The notes under the pieces are model-generated. The model was not told the DNA's origin. It searched no databases and was given only the letters and a program-made list of their open reading frames with translations. Shown here piece after piece: positions 1-7,899 of a stretch of DNA of 15,860 nt. The stretch is from Bacteroidota bacterium (GTDB lineage Bacteria; Bacteroidota; Bacteroidia; Flavobacteriales; Weeksellaceae): assembly GCA_023411265.1 (NCBI GenBank), contig JAEYOX010000059.1, positions 1 through 15,860 of the forward strand, written 5' to 3'. Positions within the stretch are counted from its first letter, which is position 1; each line of letters starts with the position of its first letter. Both the position numbers and the translations under genes were made by a program.

Positions 1-1
1 A

Positions 2-730
2 GGCAATCTTACAGAAGAGCAGAAAAACGAAACGCTGGGCAACATCACCACCTTCACCCAGCTTTCTGATGCCTGCGGAAATGCAGATTTAATCGTGGAA
101 GCGGCGACCGAGAATCAGGAATTAAAAGTGAAAATCTTTACGCAGATGGACGAACTGGCTCCTGAAAACTGCATTCTGGCGACCAATACTTCTTCTATTT
201 CCATTACAAAAATTGCAGCGGCTACCAAAAGACCTGAAAAAGTAATAGGGATGCACTTTATGAATCCTGTTCCGATAATGAAACTGGTGGAAATTATCAA
301 AGGTTACTCTACTTCCAAAGAAACTTTCGATGCGGTATATGAAATGTCCAAAACCTTGGGAAAGGTTCCGGTTGAAGTGAACGACTATCCAGGATTTGTA
401 GCCAACAGAATTCTGATGCCTATGATTAATGAAGCAATTGAAACCTTATACAACGGCGTAGCCGGCGTGGAAGAAATAGACACGGTTATGAAACTCGGAA
501 TGGCACATCCAATGGGACCGCTTCAGCTCGCAGATTTCATCGGTCTGGATGTTTGTCTTGCCATCCTTAATGTAATGTACGACGGATTCAAAAATCCGAA
601 ATACGCACCGAATCCTTTGTTGGTAAACATGGTAATGGCAGGGAAAATGGGAGTAAAATCCGGTGAAGGTTTCTATGATTATTCTGAAAACCGGAAAGCC
701 GAAAAGGTTTCGAAGATGTTTACGAAGTAA
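2..730 (+). CDS. 3-hydroxybutyryl-CoA dehydrogenase, 5'-truncated by window edge
   Basis: NAD(P)-dependent (S)-3-hydroxyacyl-CoA dehydrogenase of the Hbd/PaaH type, interconverting 3-hydroxybutyryl-CoA and acetoacetyl-CoA in the cytoplasm. The reading frame is open from base 2, and 242 residues are visible. By comparison with the usual ~290-300 residues, roughly the first 50, including the GxGxxG nucleotide-binding loop, lie outside the window. A GTG at 95 is only an internal Val in DLIVEAATE, so it is not the start. Visible landmarks are the NTSSISI segment, the catalytic His in GMHFMNPVP, the paired Glu in KLVEII, GFVANRIL and HPMGPLQLADFIGLD at the start of the C-terminal dimerisation domain. 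Base composition is that of a typical housekeeping gene of this genome. Family assignment is firm. The exact substrate (butyrate/acetoacetate versus phenylacetate or fatty-acid degradation) cannot be told from sequence. Confidence 0.93.
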   Translation, partial: GNLTEEQKNETLGNITTFTQLSDACGNADLIVEAATENQELKVKIFTQMDELAPENCILATNTSSISITKIAAATKRPEKVIGMHFMNPVPIMKLVEIIKGYSTSKETFDAVYEMSKTLGKVPVEVNDYPGFVANRILMPMINEAIETLYNGVAGVEEIDTVMKLGMAHPMGPLQLADFIGLDVCLAILNVMYDGFKNPKYAPNPLLVNMVMAGKMGVKSGEGFYDYSENRKAEKVSKMFTK

Positions 731-733
731 GCT

Positions 734-2131
734 ATGAGCGTTGTAGAAAAGTTCTGTCTGTTTGTGATCAGTTTATTTTTTGTCCTGATACATTCGGACG
801 GAATTTTCTTTTGGGATAATATTGCGCAGCTTTCTGTTCCTGCCGATTATTATTTTGATAACGGATTAAGCAATTTTTTCATACCTGATGAAATTGCGAC
901 CGGGCATCAAACTTTTGTAGCTGCTTATCTGGCACTTGGCTGGAAAATTTTTGGAAAAAATTTATTGGTCTCCCACCTGCTTATGGTGCCTTTTGTTTAC
1001 GGGATACTCCTACAACTATACCGTTTTATTTCAAAATTTTTAGATAACAAAAAACATATCTATATCATCTTGTTTTTAACGGTTTTAGATGCTGCTATAC
1101 TCTCACAGCTATCTTTAATTACATTCGAAAAAGTACATATTTTCTTTTTACTTTGGGCAATCAATACTTTTATTGAAAACAGAAAAACTGCTTTTATAAT
1201 AGCATTTGCAGGGCTTTGTCTAGTTAGTTTAAGAAGCACCATGTCGGCAATTGGCTTAGGAATTTTTGTGTTTATATATCCTTTTATCACTCACCAAAAA
1301 TGGAAGTTTGAAACTGTCTTACTCCTAGTTCCTGGATTTTTTCTCTTCGCAATATTCCTTTTAACTTTTTATTTTGAAAAGGGTTGGATCATCCACAATA
1401 CCGTTTCCAATAGCTGGTCAGAGTCTTCAGAATATGCTTCACTACAAGATATGGCAAAAAATACTGTAATTATCTTCAAAAATCTTGGGGACTATGGCAG
1501 AATTTACGCTTTGGCAGGAAGTGGATTGCTCGTACTTCTGTTTTTTTTTGAAAGGAGAAAATTTAGTAAAGTGGATAAAATATTGCTTGCACTAATACTG
1601 TCTCAATTTATCATATTTTATTTGACCACAGTCATTTATAGGAACTCGATTTCGATGCGTTATTTTATTCCGGTATCTCTGTTTATTACACTGTTTTTTC
1701 TTATTTCTGTTTTCAGAAATTTTAGAAAAAAATATACAATTGCAGCTTTAGCATTGATTAGTACCATAAACGGATATTTTTGGAGCTATCCTATTAACAT
1801 TGCTTCAAACTGGGATTGCACACCTGCACATTGGCCATATTATGATTTGAGAAAGAAAATGAAAGATTACATCGTTTCCAAGAAAATAAATACCGATGAG
1901 GTTGGAACTTTTTTTCCAAATGCACGTAGTTTTAAAGTCACGGAGCTTTCTAGGGATCAATCGGGATTTGCCAATGTAGATTTTAATAAAAACCGCTATA
2001 TCTTCTTCTCAAATGTTTATAATGTAGATGACGAAGCACTTCAAGAGCTTTTTAATTCTTCAAAATGGAAGTTGATAAAACAGTTTTCCAATGGAAAAAT
2101 TTTCGTTTCACTCTATGAAAGATTAGAGTAA
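734..2131 (+). CDS. Polytopic membrane protein, GT-C glycosyltransferase-like, function unknown
   Basis: A 465-residue integral membrane protein with about ten hydrophobic segments. The first is at residues 4-20 and the last ends near 350. A hydrophilic tail of about 115 residues follows, probably periplasmic. After the first segment there is an extracytoplasmic loop with acidic residues (FFWDN at 25-29, PDE near 51-53). This layout, with loop acids and a soluble C-terminal domain, resembles lipid-linked-sugar GT-C glycosyltransferases such as the ArnT/PMT families. I recognise no diagnostic family motif, so glycosyl transfer is an inference. The ATG lies 3 nt after the preceding stop, suggesting co-transcription, but no functional link is evident. 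From about position 1020 the gene is visibly more AT-rich than its neighbours, with many TTT, ATA, TTA and AAA codons and a T9 run at 1541-1549 that does not break the frame. Such composition is common in acquired surface-polysaccharide genes. Confidence 0.8.
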   Translation: MSVVEKFCLFVISLFFVLIHSDGIFFWDNIAQLSVPADYYFDNGLSNFFIPDEIATGHQTFVAAYLALGWKIFGKNLLVSHLLMVPFVYGILLQLYRFISKFLDNKKHIYIILFLTVLDAAILSQLSLITFEKVHIFFLLWAINTFIENRKTAFIIAFAGLCLVSLRSTMSAIGLGIFVFIYPFITHQKWKFETVLLLVPGFFLFAIFLLTFYFEKGWIIHNTVSNSWSESSEYASLQDMAKNTVIIFKNLGDYGRIYALAGSGLLVLLFFFERRKFSKVDKILLALILSQFIIFYLTTVIYRNSISMRYFIPVSLFITLFFLISVFRNFRKKYTIAALALISTINGYFWSYPINIASNWDCTPAHWPYYDLRKKMKDYIVSKKINTDEVGTFFPNARSFKVTELSRDQSGFANVDFNKNRYIFFSNVYNVDDEALQELFNSSKWKLIKQFSNGKIFVSLYERLE

Positions 2132-2186
2132 CCACCTTAATAAAAATTAGAATTCCTACTGAGATGTTTTTGAGTTTTTTTTTCGT

Positions 2187-2194
2187 TATCTTTG
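2187..2194 (+). promoter_or_regulatory. Bacteroidota -7 promoter element for the acidic-protein/lipoprotein pair
   Basis: TATCTTTG matches the Bacteroidota TAnnTTTG -7 consensus exactly and ends 24 nt before the ATG at 2219. A TTTG at 2169-2172 is the only -33 candidate, and its spacer of 14 nt is shorter than the usual 17-23, so the upstream half is weak. A T9 tract (2175-2183) fills the spacer. Confidence 0.5.
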
Positions 2195-2218
2195 AGAACG
2201 ATTTAAAATTTTAAACAC

Positions 2219-2461
2219 ATGAAATTACCAAAGTTTTTATTAGCAGACAATTCTGAAATGCCTGAGGATCTCTTTGTGGTGCATACAGAATATCCGAGAT
2301 TTATCCTGAATGTGGAGGAGGAAGAAGTGGAATGGCTGGATGACTTGGATGGAGATGACGAAGAAACCATCGCCAACGAAGCTACCGAAGTGGTAGGTAT
2401 GGCCCTTAACTGGTGCGACGAAGAACTCGCCAAATACGACGAAGAAGAAGACGAAGATTAA
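2219..2461 (+). CDS. Small very acidic conserved protein (80 aa), function unknown
   Basis: An 80-residue cytoplasmic protein with no signal peptide or membrane segment. The N-terminal part (MKLPKFLLADNSEMPEDLFV, then HTEYPRFIL) looks like a small folded beta-rich unit. From residue 33 on it is dominated by Asp and Glu, with clusters EEEEVEW, LDDLDGDDEE and a terminal DEEEDED. I remember similar short acidic proteins in other flavobacteria, but none with a known role. The start is supported by the TATCTTTG promoter element upstream and by coding-like sequence from residue 1. The lipoprotein gene follows 7 nt after its stop, so the two are probably co-transcribed. A protein-binding or basic-partner-buffering role would be speculation. 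Confidence 0.8.
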   Translation: MKLPKFLLADNSEMPEDLFVVHTEYPRFILNVEEEEVEWLDDLDGDDEETIANEATEVVGMALNWCDEELAKYDEEEDED

Positions 2462-2468
2462 TATTGAC

Positions 2469-2903
2469 ATGAAACGCCTTGCTCTTTCCTGCCTATTGCT
2501 TTTTGCTCTTTCCTGTAAAACGGAAACAGAGGACGATAGCAGCCTGTATGCAAAATGTGATCAGACGACTCTGATCAATCAGTCAGGCTATCCTTCGGCA
2601 ACCATCGGAAATGCAAACATTTCCCAGGCCGCAATATCAGGAAATTGTCTGAGGCTGGCCTACAGCAGTAGCGGATGCGATGGCAGCTCGTGGCAAGTAA
2701 GTCTTATTACCGATGGCACTGTAGATCTTTCAACAATACCTGCAACCAGAAAATTAAAATTCATTCTAGTGAATCAGGAAATCTGCGCTGCCGTCATCAG
2801 TAAGGAGAAGAGTTTTGACATTTCAAATCTTCAGGTCAGTGGCGCCCAAGCAGTTTCACTGTACATTGAAAATAACGGACAGACGCTGGTATATCAGTAT
2901 TAA
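2469..2903 (+). CDS. Predicted lipoprotein with four conserved-type cysteines, function unknown
   Basis: A 144-residue protein with an N-terminal signal peptide (MKR, then a hydrophobic stretch) ending in FALSC. Lipidation at Cys16 is likely, although Ala at -3 makes this a less than ideal lipobox. The acidic residues soon after it (ETEDD, 19-23) are typical of mature lipoproteins. Besides Cys16, the mature part carries Cys30, Cys60, Cys70 and Cys106, enough for two disulfides in the periplasm or at the outer membrane. The segment NCLRLAYSSSGCDGSSW, followed by an Ile-Cys strand and a final LVYQY, resembles a small beta-sandwich lipoprotein I associate with flavobacteria, where it is annotated only as hypothetical. 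It lies 7 nt after the acidic-protein gene and immediately before a strong terminator, so it is the last gene of this unit. Its function is unknown. Confidence 0.82.
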   Translation: MKRLALSCLLLFALSCKTETEDDSSLYAKCDQTTLINQSGYPSATIGNANISQAAISGNCLRLAYSSSGCDGSSWQVSLITDGTVDLSTIPATRKLKFILVNQEICAAVISKEKSFDISNLQVSGAQAVSLYIENNGQTLVYQY

Positions 2904-2916
2904 ATCTTAAAAACAT

Positions 2917-2945
2917 AAAAGCCGGAATCCAAAATTCCGGCTTTT
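2917..2945. terminator. Bidirectional rho-independent terminator
   Basis: A perfect 12-bp inverted repeat, AAAAGCCGGAAT at 2917-2928 and its complement at 2934-2945, has a 5-nt CCAAA loop. It starts 13 nt after the lipoprotein stop. The A run on one side and T run on the other let it work in both directions. It serves both the plus-strand lipoprotein unit and the convergent minus-strand receptor gene, whose stop is at 2972-2974. Confidence 0.9.
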
Positions 2946-2971
2946 ATTATGCTTAAATTTTGACCATTGAA

Positions 2972-4777
2972 TTATGGTTTAATGGTATAATTCAATCCAA
3001 GATGAAACCATCTTCCCGGCATCGGAACACCGAACGCTTCGGTATATTTTGTATTGGTGAAATTATTGATCAGAATAAAGATATTCAGATGACGGTACTG
3101 ATAATTCAGTTTGTCATCCAGAAGATGATAGCTGTATCCGTTAGCTCTCTCCTGATAGCGGTACACCAACTGGTGAGTAAAGTTCTTTAGAAAACGATTC
3201 TCCATTTTCGCTGTGAACTGATGTTTCAGATGATCCATTGCGTACCGGGAAAACTCAGTCTGAGTTTTGAGTTGGATATCCAGATAGGTGTATCCCGCAG
3301 AAACCGAACTGATAAAACCGTCAAAACGCTGCTGAAGTTCTGCTTCAATTCCCTTTGTTGACATTTCACCAATATTCTCCGCCTGCCATTTTTCAGCAGA
3401 TTCATTCTTTATCCAATCGATTCCGTTGGTGGTTTCACGACCGAAATAACTGGTTTTAAACTGCGTCCTGTTTCGCAAATAACGGTATCCTGCTTCATAG
3501 GAAACAGCATGTTCAGGCTTCAGGTTGGGATTTCCGCTTTCTGTTCCGCTTACATAATATAAATCCGTAAAAGTTGGAATGCGGTGAACTCTTGCTACAT
3601 TTCCAAAGATTTTGTGATTGCTGTTCAGGTCAAAACCGATATCCATTCCGGGGTAGAAAAAATCTCCGGTGCCCGAAAAATGTGCCCAAGAAATACCCGG
3701 CGAAATCTGTAATCTTTCACTGATAAATGAAAAATGATGTTCGGCAAAAAGCTGGGTACTGAACCGTTCCCTTTGTCCCAGATTATTACTCGCTAAAAAT
3801 TCTTTCCTTAGTTCCAGCCCCACACCTGTCGTGCCCAAGGTCGATTTGTAGCTTCCGTTGATTTCACCGCCAACATTGTTCCCGATGTGCATATTGCGGT
3901 AAATCTCCGGTTTTTCTCTGTTAAAAAGATACATATCCTGTCCTCTACGCCAATAGACATTTGAGTTTAAATTGAATTCTCCGAAATTTTGCCGGTGCAT
4001 GAGACTTACAACTGAAGCCTGCATTTCTTCGTATTGTTCTGTTGCCTGCGGAGAAGCATAAAAACCATTGGCTCCGAATTTCTTTTCCGAGAATCCGGCC
4101 TGGAACTGCAGTGTACCGTCTCCAAGTTGATATTGATTCTGATAAAAAACATTATTAATCCTATAATCGGTATTATGTCTGTACCCTTCTGACCGGCCGG
4201 AGTTAACCTGCACTAAATGAGAAAAACGTTCTGTTCCGAATTGAGAGTTTAATCCCATTTGTAAAGTAGAAAAATCGCCTGCTTGTGCCGAAATTTTCAC
4301 GTTGTTTTCAGACGAAGTTTTGGTAATAATATTGATCACACCGGCGTAAGCATTGTTCCCGAATCGCCTTGCTGCCGGTCCTTTTATAATTTCGATTCGT
4401 TCGATACTGCTCAAATCTACCGGGATGTTTAAAGAATTGTGACCGGTTTGCGAATCGTTCATCCGGATACCATTAATCAGAATCATGGTTTGCTCGAAAG
4501 ATCCGCCGCGTATGGAAATATCACTCTGAACACCGTTAGATCCCCTTCTGCGGATATCCAGTCCTACCGTCTGCTGCAGGAGTTCATCGATACTCATTGC
4601 GGGAGATTGCGCAATATCAGCTTTCGTGATCAGCACCACATTTTCATTTACTTTCCTATAAGGCAGATTCATCATTTTGCCATAAATTTCCACTTCTTCA
4701 ATCTGTGCTTCCGGTTGCTGCCCGTACATTTCGGAGCTCAGCATGATTAGGCCGGCCATTACAATACTTTTTTTCAT
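2972..4777 (-). CDS. TonB-dependent outer-membrane receptor, BtuB-like
   Basis: A 601-residue outer-membrane beta-barrel transporter that takes up a bound ligand using TonB-ExbBD energy. It has a signal peptide (MKKSIVMAGL, with cleavage probably near YGQ at about 19-20). A plug domain covers about residues 27-155, with SIDELLQQTVGLDIRRRG, ISIRGGSFEQTMILINGIRMND, IERIEIIKGPAARRFG and GVINIITK. The rest is the barrel. Its length is close to E. coli BtuB (~614). The short plug and absence of the N-terminal carboxypeptidase-like domain of SusC separate it from SusC-type transporters. The C-terminus, NYTIKP, lacks the usual terminal aromatic residue. No partner substrate-binding lipoprotein, cobalamin gene or convincing B12 riboswitch is nearby, so the ligand (B12, iron chelate or other) is undetermined. 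It is transcribed divergently from uvrA. Confidence 0.9.
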   Translation of the reverse strand: MKKSIVMAGLIMLSSEMYGQQPEAQIEEVEIYGKMMNLPYRKVNENVVLITKADIAQSPAMSIDELLQQTVGLDIRRRGSNGVQSDISIRGGSFEQTMILINGIRMNDSQTGHNSLNIPVDLSSIERIEIIKGPAARRFGNNAYAGVINIITKTSSENNVKISAQAGDFSTLQMGLNSQFGTERFSHLVQVNSGRSEGYRHNTDYRINNVFYQNQYQLGDGTLQFQAGFSEKKFGANGFYASPQATEQYEEMQASVVSLMHRQNFGEFNLNSNVYWRRGQDMYLFNREKPEIYRNMHIGNNVGGEINGSYKSTLGTTGVGLELRKEFLASNNLGQRERFSTQLFAEHHFSFISERLQISPGISWAHFSGTGDFFYPGMDIGFDLNSNHKIFGNVARVHRIPTFTDLYYVSGTESGNPNLKPEHAVSYEAGYRYLRNRTQFKTSYFGRETTNGIDWIKNESAEKWQAENIGEMSTKGIEAELQQRFDGFISSVSAGYTYLDIQLKTQTEFSRYAMDHLKHQFTAKMENRFLKNFTHQLVYRYQERANGYSYHLLDDKLNYQYRHLNIFILINNFTNTKYTEAFGVPMPGRWFHLGLNYTIKP

Positions 4778-4846
4778 TTATTGTCTATTAACGCTTTACC
4801 CTCCGGCATCAGTACAGATTTCCAGAGCATTTCATTTTTTATGGCG

Positions 4847-4854
4847 CAAATATA
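4847..4854 (-). promoter_or_regulatory. -7 promoter element of the TonB receptor gene
   Basis: Read on the minus strand this is TATATTTG, an exact TAnnTTTG match. It predicts a transcript start near 4840 and a leader of about 60 nt before the ATG at 4777. No clear TTG -33 element is present at the expected spacing. The leader can form a weak 6-bp hairpin (CTCTGG with CCGGAG, one G-U pair). The element lies 70 nt upstream of the start codon. Confidence 0.5.
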
Positions 4855-4899
4855 TTAACACTTTATCAATTTTAAAGCTATTCATCGAATAATATTACG

Positions 4900-4917
4900 A
4901 ATTAATTCCGGTTAATT
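4900..4917. repeat. AT-rich inverted repeat between divergent promoters
   Basis: AATTAA (4900-4905) and TTAATT (4912-4917) flank a TTCCGG spacer. The repeat lies about midway between the -7 elements of the receptor gene (4847-4854) and uvrA (4957-4964). It could be an operator, but repeats this simple also occur by chance in AT-rich intergenic DNA. The rest of the 191-base gap (4778-4968) shows no other gene or RNA that I recognise. Confidence 0.25.
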
Positions 4918-4956
4918 AATCACTGGCGCCTTTCCGTTTCTTAGCTGCATTTTCCG

Positions 4957-4964
4957 TAATTTTG
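4957..4964 (+). promoter_or_regulatory. -7 promoter element of uvrA
   Basis: TAATTTTG fits TAnnTTTG. It lies so close to the first uvrA ATG (4969) that transcription would begin at about that codon. This makes the third in-frame ATG, at 4981, a better start if the promoter is real. The -33 region has only TTTC-type sequence, so support is moderate. I see no LexA-type site that I could name with confidence. Confidence 0.45.
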
Positions 4965-4968
4965 CAGC

Positions 4969-7770
4969 ATGATGATTCCTATGATCAACGAAGCCAAAAT
5001 CGATATAAAAAAAGAAATCTATATTAAGAATGCACATCTTAATAATCTGAAAAACATAGATGTTGTCATTCCTAAAAATAAACTGATTGTCATCACCGGC
5101 GTTTCCGGAAGCGGCAAATCGTCTCTAGCTTTTGATACCCTTTATGCCGAAGGACAACGCCGCTATGTAGAAAGTCTGAGTTCGTATGCCCGACAGTTTC
5201 TTGGTAAACTGGAAAAACCAAAAGTGGATGACATCAAAGGTCTGGCACCATCAATCGCCATTCAGCAAAAGGTAATTTCATCAAATCCGAGGTCGACTGT
5301 AGGAACATCTACAGAAATTTACGATTATCTGAAACTGCTTTTTGCCCGAATCGGCCGCACCTATTCTCCCATATCAGGCGAGGAAGTAAAAAAAGATAAT
5401 GTTACGGATGTTATTGATTTCATAAAAAAACAGCATCAGGAAACTCTTTTTGCACTGCGTTCCCCTTTGGATTTTGAAAAGAAAAAATTCAGTGAAATTC
5501 TGAATACGCTGAAAGTTTCCGGATTTACCCGTTTGGATGTCAATGGAAACATGGTGGAAATTGAAGATCTTGAAAGTTTTGGATTTGTCCCGGAAGATAA
5601 CATGGAAATCCATCTGGTGATCGACCGTTTCAAATATGAAGATGATGAAAGTTTTCTGCAGCGTTTGGCCGATTCTATTCAAATTGCTTTCTACGAAGGA
5701 CACGGCTATTGTTCCCTGAAAAATTTAGAAACCAATACCGTAAGAGAGTTTTCCAATAAATTTGAGTTGGACGGAATTGAATTTTCTGAACCTAATGTTC
5801 ATTTCTTCAGTTTTAATAACCCTTATGGTGCCTGTCCGGAATGTGAAGGATACGGAAAAGTGATCGGCATAGACGAAGATCTGGTGATACCCAATAAAAA
5901 TCTTTCCGTTTTCGAGGAAACAGTAGCCTGTTGGAAAGGAGAAAGCATGAGCGAATGGAAAAATGCGTTTATCAAAAGAACCGGAAATGATTTCCCTGTT
6001 CACAAACCCTATTTTCAACTGACTAAGGAACAGAAAGACCTTCTTTGGAAAGGAGACGGAAGCCGTAATTTTCCGTCAATATCTTCCTTTTTCAAAATGG
6101 TGGAAGAGAATCTGTATAAAATTCAATACCGGGTGATGCTGTCGCGCTTTCGAGGAAAAACCACGTGTCCCACTTGTGAAGGGTTGCGGCTGCGACCTGA
6201 AACAGATTGGGTGAAAATCGGCGGACACACGATACAATCCCTGATTGAACTTCCGCTGGATGAACTGTTGCCGACAATGCAGTCATTAAAACTGACAGAT
6301 TACGAAACTCATGTCGCCAAAAGACTTCTTTATGAAATCACAACAAGGCTAGAGTTTCTTCTGAAAGTAGGCTTGGGTTACCTTACCCTAAACCGGACTT
6401 CCAACACTCTTTCAGGCGGGGAAAGTCAGCGGATTAATTTGGCCACGAGTTTGGGCAGTTCACTGGTGGGTTCCATTTATGTTTTGGATGAACCTTCTAT
6501 TGGACTTCATTCGCGCGACACCGAAAACCTGATTACTGTTCTTAAAAATCTTCGTGATTTAGGAAATACCGTTATTGTTGTTGAACATGATGAAGACGTG
6601 ATGCGGGCTGCCGACTATATTATTGATATCGGACCGGAAGCCGGTTACCTGGGAGGAGAGCTGATGTTTGCGGGGAATTTTGAGGAACTTAAAAATGCGG
6701 ATACCCTTACTTCCCACTACCTTACGGGAACATTGGAAATTAAAGTTCCTGAACAGCGGAAAACGCCAAAAGAATTTGTTAAAATCCGCGGAGCCAGGCA
6801 AAACAATCTCAAAAACATAAACGTGGATATTCCTCTGGAATGCCTTGCAGTAATCACAGGAGTTTCAGGCAGCGGAAAATCTACCCTGATGAAAGAAATT
6901 GTTTCCAATGATATTCAGATTCAATTGGGAAAAGGGGGTAAAAAAGGAGATTACGATTCTGTAGAATTTCCAAAGAAATATATTAAGAATCTGGAAATGA
7001 TAGACCAGAACCCGATTGGAAAATCTTCCCGATCGAATCCGGTTACTTATCTGAAAGCGTACGACGACATCCGCGATCTTTTTGCCAAACAAAAACTAGC
7101 GAAAATGATGGGTTATAAAACCAAGCATTTCTCCTTCAACGTGGATGGCGGCAGGTGCGACGACTGCAAAGGAGAAGGGATCATCAGCGTTTCCATGCAG
7201 TTTATGGCAGATATAGAACTGGAATGTGAAACCTGCAAAGGAACACGTTTTAAAAACGAAATTCTGGAAGTGAAATTTGATGACAAAAACATCTCCGATA
7301 TTCTGCACATGACCGTGGATGAAGCTCTTATTTTCTTCCGTGAGAATGACGAAAGTAAAATTGTCACTAAACTCCAGCCGCTTCAGGACGTGGGATTGGG
7401 CTATTTACAGTTGGGGCAAAGTTCTTCTACGCTTTCCGGCGGCGAAGCACAGCGAATCAAACTCGCTTCGTTTCTGGTGAAAGGGACGACTACCGAGAAA
7501 TCGCTTTTTATTTTTGATGAACCTTCCACCGGACTTCATTTTCATGACATTAACAAATTGCTGAAATCATTTCAGGCACTCGTGAATCTGGGACATTCAA
7601 TTATGGTGATAGAGCACCATCCGGATATTATTAAATTCGCAGACTATATTATTGATATTGGTCCCGATGCCGGAAAAAACGGTGGTGATATCGTTTTTGC
7701 CGGAACTCCTGAAGATTTAATTCATGTAGAAGTTTCGCATACTGCACGTTATCTGAAAGAGAAATTATAA
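4969..7770 (+). CDS. uvrA: UvrABC excinuclease subunit A
   Basis: DNA-damage recognition ATPase of nucleotide excision repair, acting as a dimer that loads UvrB at lesions. At 933 residues it has the normal full length. Walker A motifs are GVSGSGKS at 44-51 and again at 631-638. ABC signatures LSGGE are at 481-485 and 822-826, each followed by a DEPS Walker B (LDEPSIGLH, FDEPSTGLH). Zinc-binding pairs are C289/C292 with C400/C403, and C730/C733 with C753/C756. The insertion domain and FSFNVDGGRCDDC segment are typical. The segment reads NPIGKSSRSNP, where proteobacterial UvrA has IGRTPRSNP; I regard this as the normal Bacteroidota form. Three in-frame ATGs (4969, 4972, 4981) precede the conserved part. 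The outermost is given here, but 4981 (929 aa) fits the promoter at 4957-4964 better. It is monocistronic, ending at its own terminator. Confidence 0.97.
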   Translation: MMIPMINEAKIDIKKEIYIKNAHLNNLKNIDVVIPKNKLIVITGVSGSGKSSLAFDTLYAEGQRRYVESLSSYARQFLGKLEKPKVDDIKGLAPSIAIQQKVISSNPRSTVGTSTEIYDYLKLLFARIGRTYSPISGEEVKKDNVTDVIDFIKKQHQETLFALRSPLDFEKKKFSEILNTLKVSGFTRLDVNGNMVEIEDLESFGFVPEDNMEIHLVIDRFKYEDDESFLQRLADSIQIAFYEGHGYCSLKNLETNTVREFSNKFELDGIEFSEPNVHFFSFNNPYGACPECEGYGKVIGIDEDLVIPNKNLSVFEETVACWKGESMSEWKNAFIKRTGNDFPVHKPYFQLTKEQKDLLWKGDGSRNFPSISSFFKMVEENLYKIQYRVMLSRFRGKTTCPTCEGLRLRPETDWVKIGGHTIQSLIELPLDELLPTMQSLKLTDYETHVAKRLLYEITTRLEFLLKVGLGYLTLNRTSNTLSGGESQRINLATSLGSSLVGSIYVLDEPSIGLHSRDTENLITVLKNLRDLGNTVIVVEHDEDVMRAADYIIDIGPEAGYLGGELMFAGNFEELKNADTLTSHYLTGTLEIKVPEQRKTPKEFVKIRGARQNNLKNINVDIPLECLAVITGVSGSGKSTLMKEIVSNDIQIQLGKGGKKGDYDSVEFPKKYIKNLEMIDQNPIGKSSRSNPVTYLKAYDDIRDLFAKQKLAKMMGYKTKHFSFNVDGGRCDDCKGEGIISVSMQFMADIELECETCKGTRFKNEILEVKFDDKNISDILHMTVDEALIFFRENDESKIVTKLQPLQDVGLGYLQLGQSSSTLSGGEAQRIKLASFLVKGTTTEKSLFIFDEPSTGLHFHDINKLLKSFQALVNLGHSIMVIEHHPDIIKFADYIIDIGPDAGKNGGDIVFAGTPEDLIHVEVSHTARYLKEKL

Positions 7771-7797
7771 AATGTACCATTAAATTTCCAGTTCCTC

Positions 7798-7824
7798 ATC
7801 ATCACTTTTAAGTGATGATTTTTT
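7798..7824 (+). terminator. Rho-independent terminator after uvrA
   Basis: ATCATCACTT (7798-7807) and AAGTGATGAT (7810-7819) form a stem whose innermost pairs open to make the loop. A TTTTTT run follows. It begins 28 nt after the uvrA stop and separates uvrA from the carotenoid operon. Confidence 0.85.
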
Positions 7825-7899
7825 GTTTTAAACTAAAGCGTTTTTATCTTAAGAAAATATATTAAGTATAATAATATTATTTTAATTTCACTAAAAGTG

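Noticed and set aside
95..97. GTG as the start of the dehydrogenase gene
   Set aside because: The frame stays open to the window edge with conserved family sequence upstream (NADLIVEAAT), so the gene is truncated, not started here.
1541..1549. T9 run as a frameshift in the GT-C-like gene
   Set aside because: The frame remains open and encodes hydrophobic residues suited to the membrane segment on both sides.
4778..4846. Cobalamin or TPP riboswitch in the receptor leader
   Set aside because: GATGCCGGAGGG is faintly reminiscent of riboswitch pieces, but the B12 box and other conserved segments are absent and the leader is too short.
6985..7050. KSSRSNP in UvrA instead of RTPRSNP as a sign of a divergent UvrA paralogue
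   Set aside because: All zinc cysteines, Walker motifs and signatures are present, and I recall the same variant in ordinary Bacteroidota UvrA.
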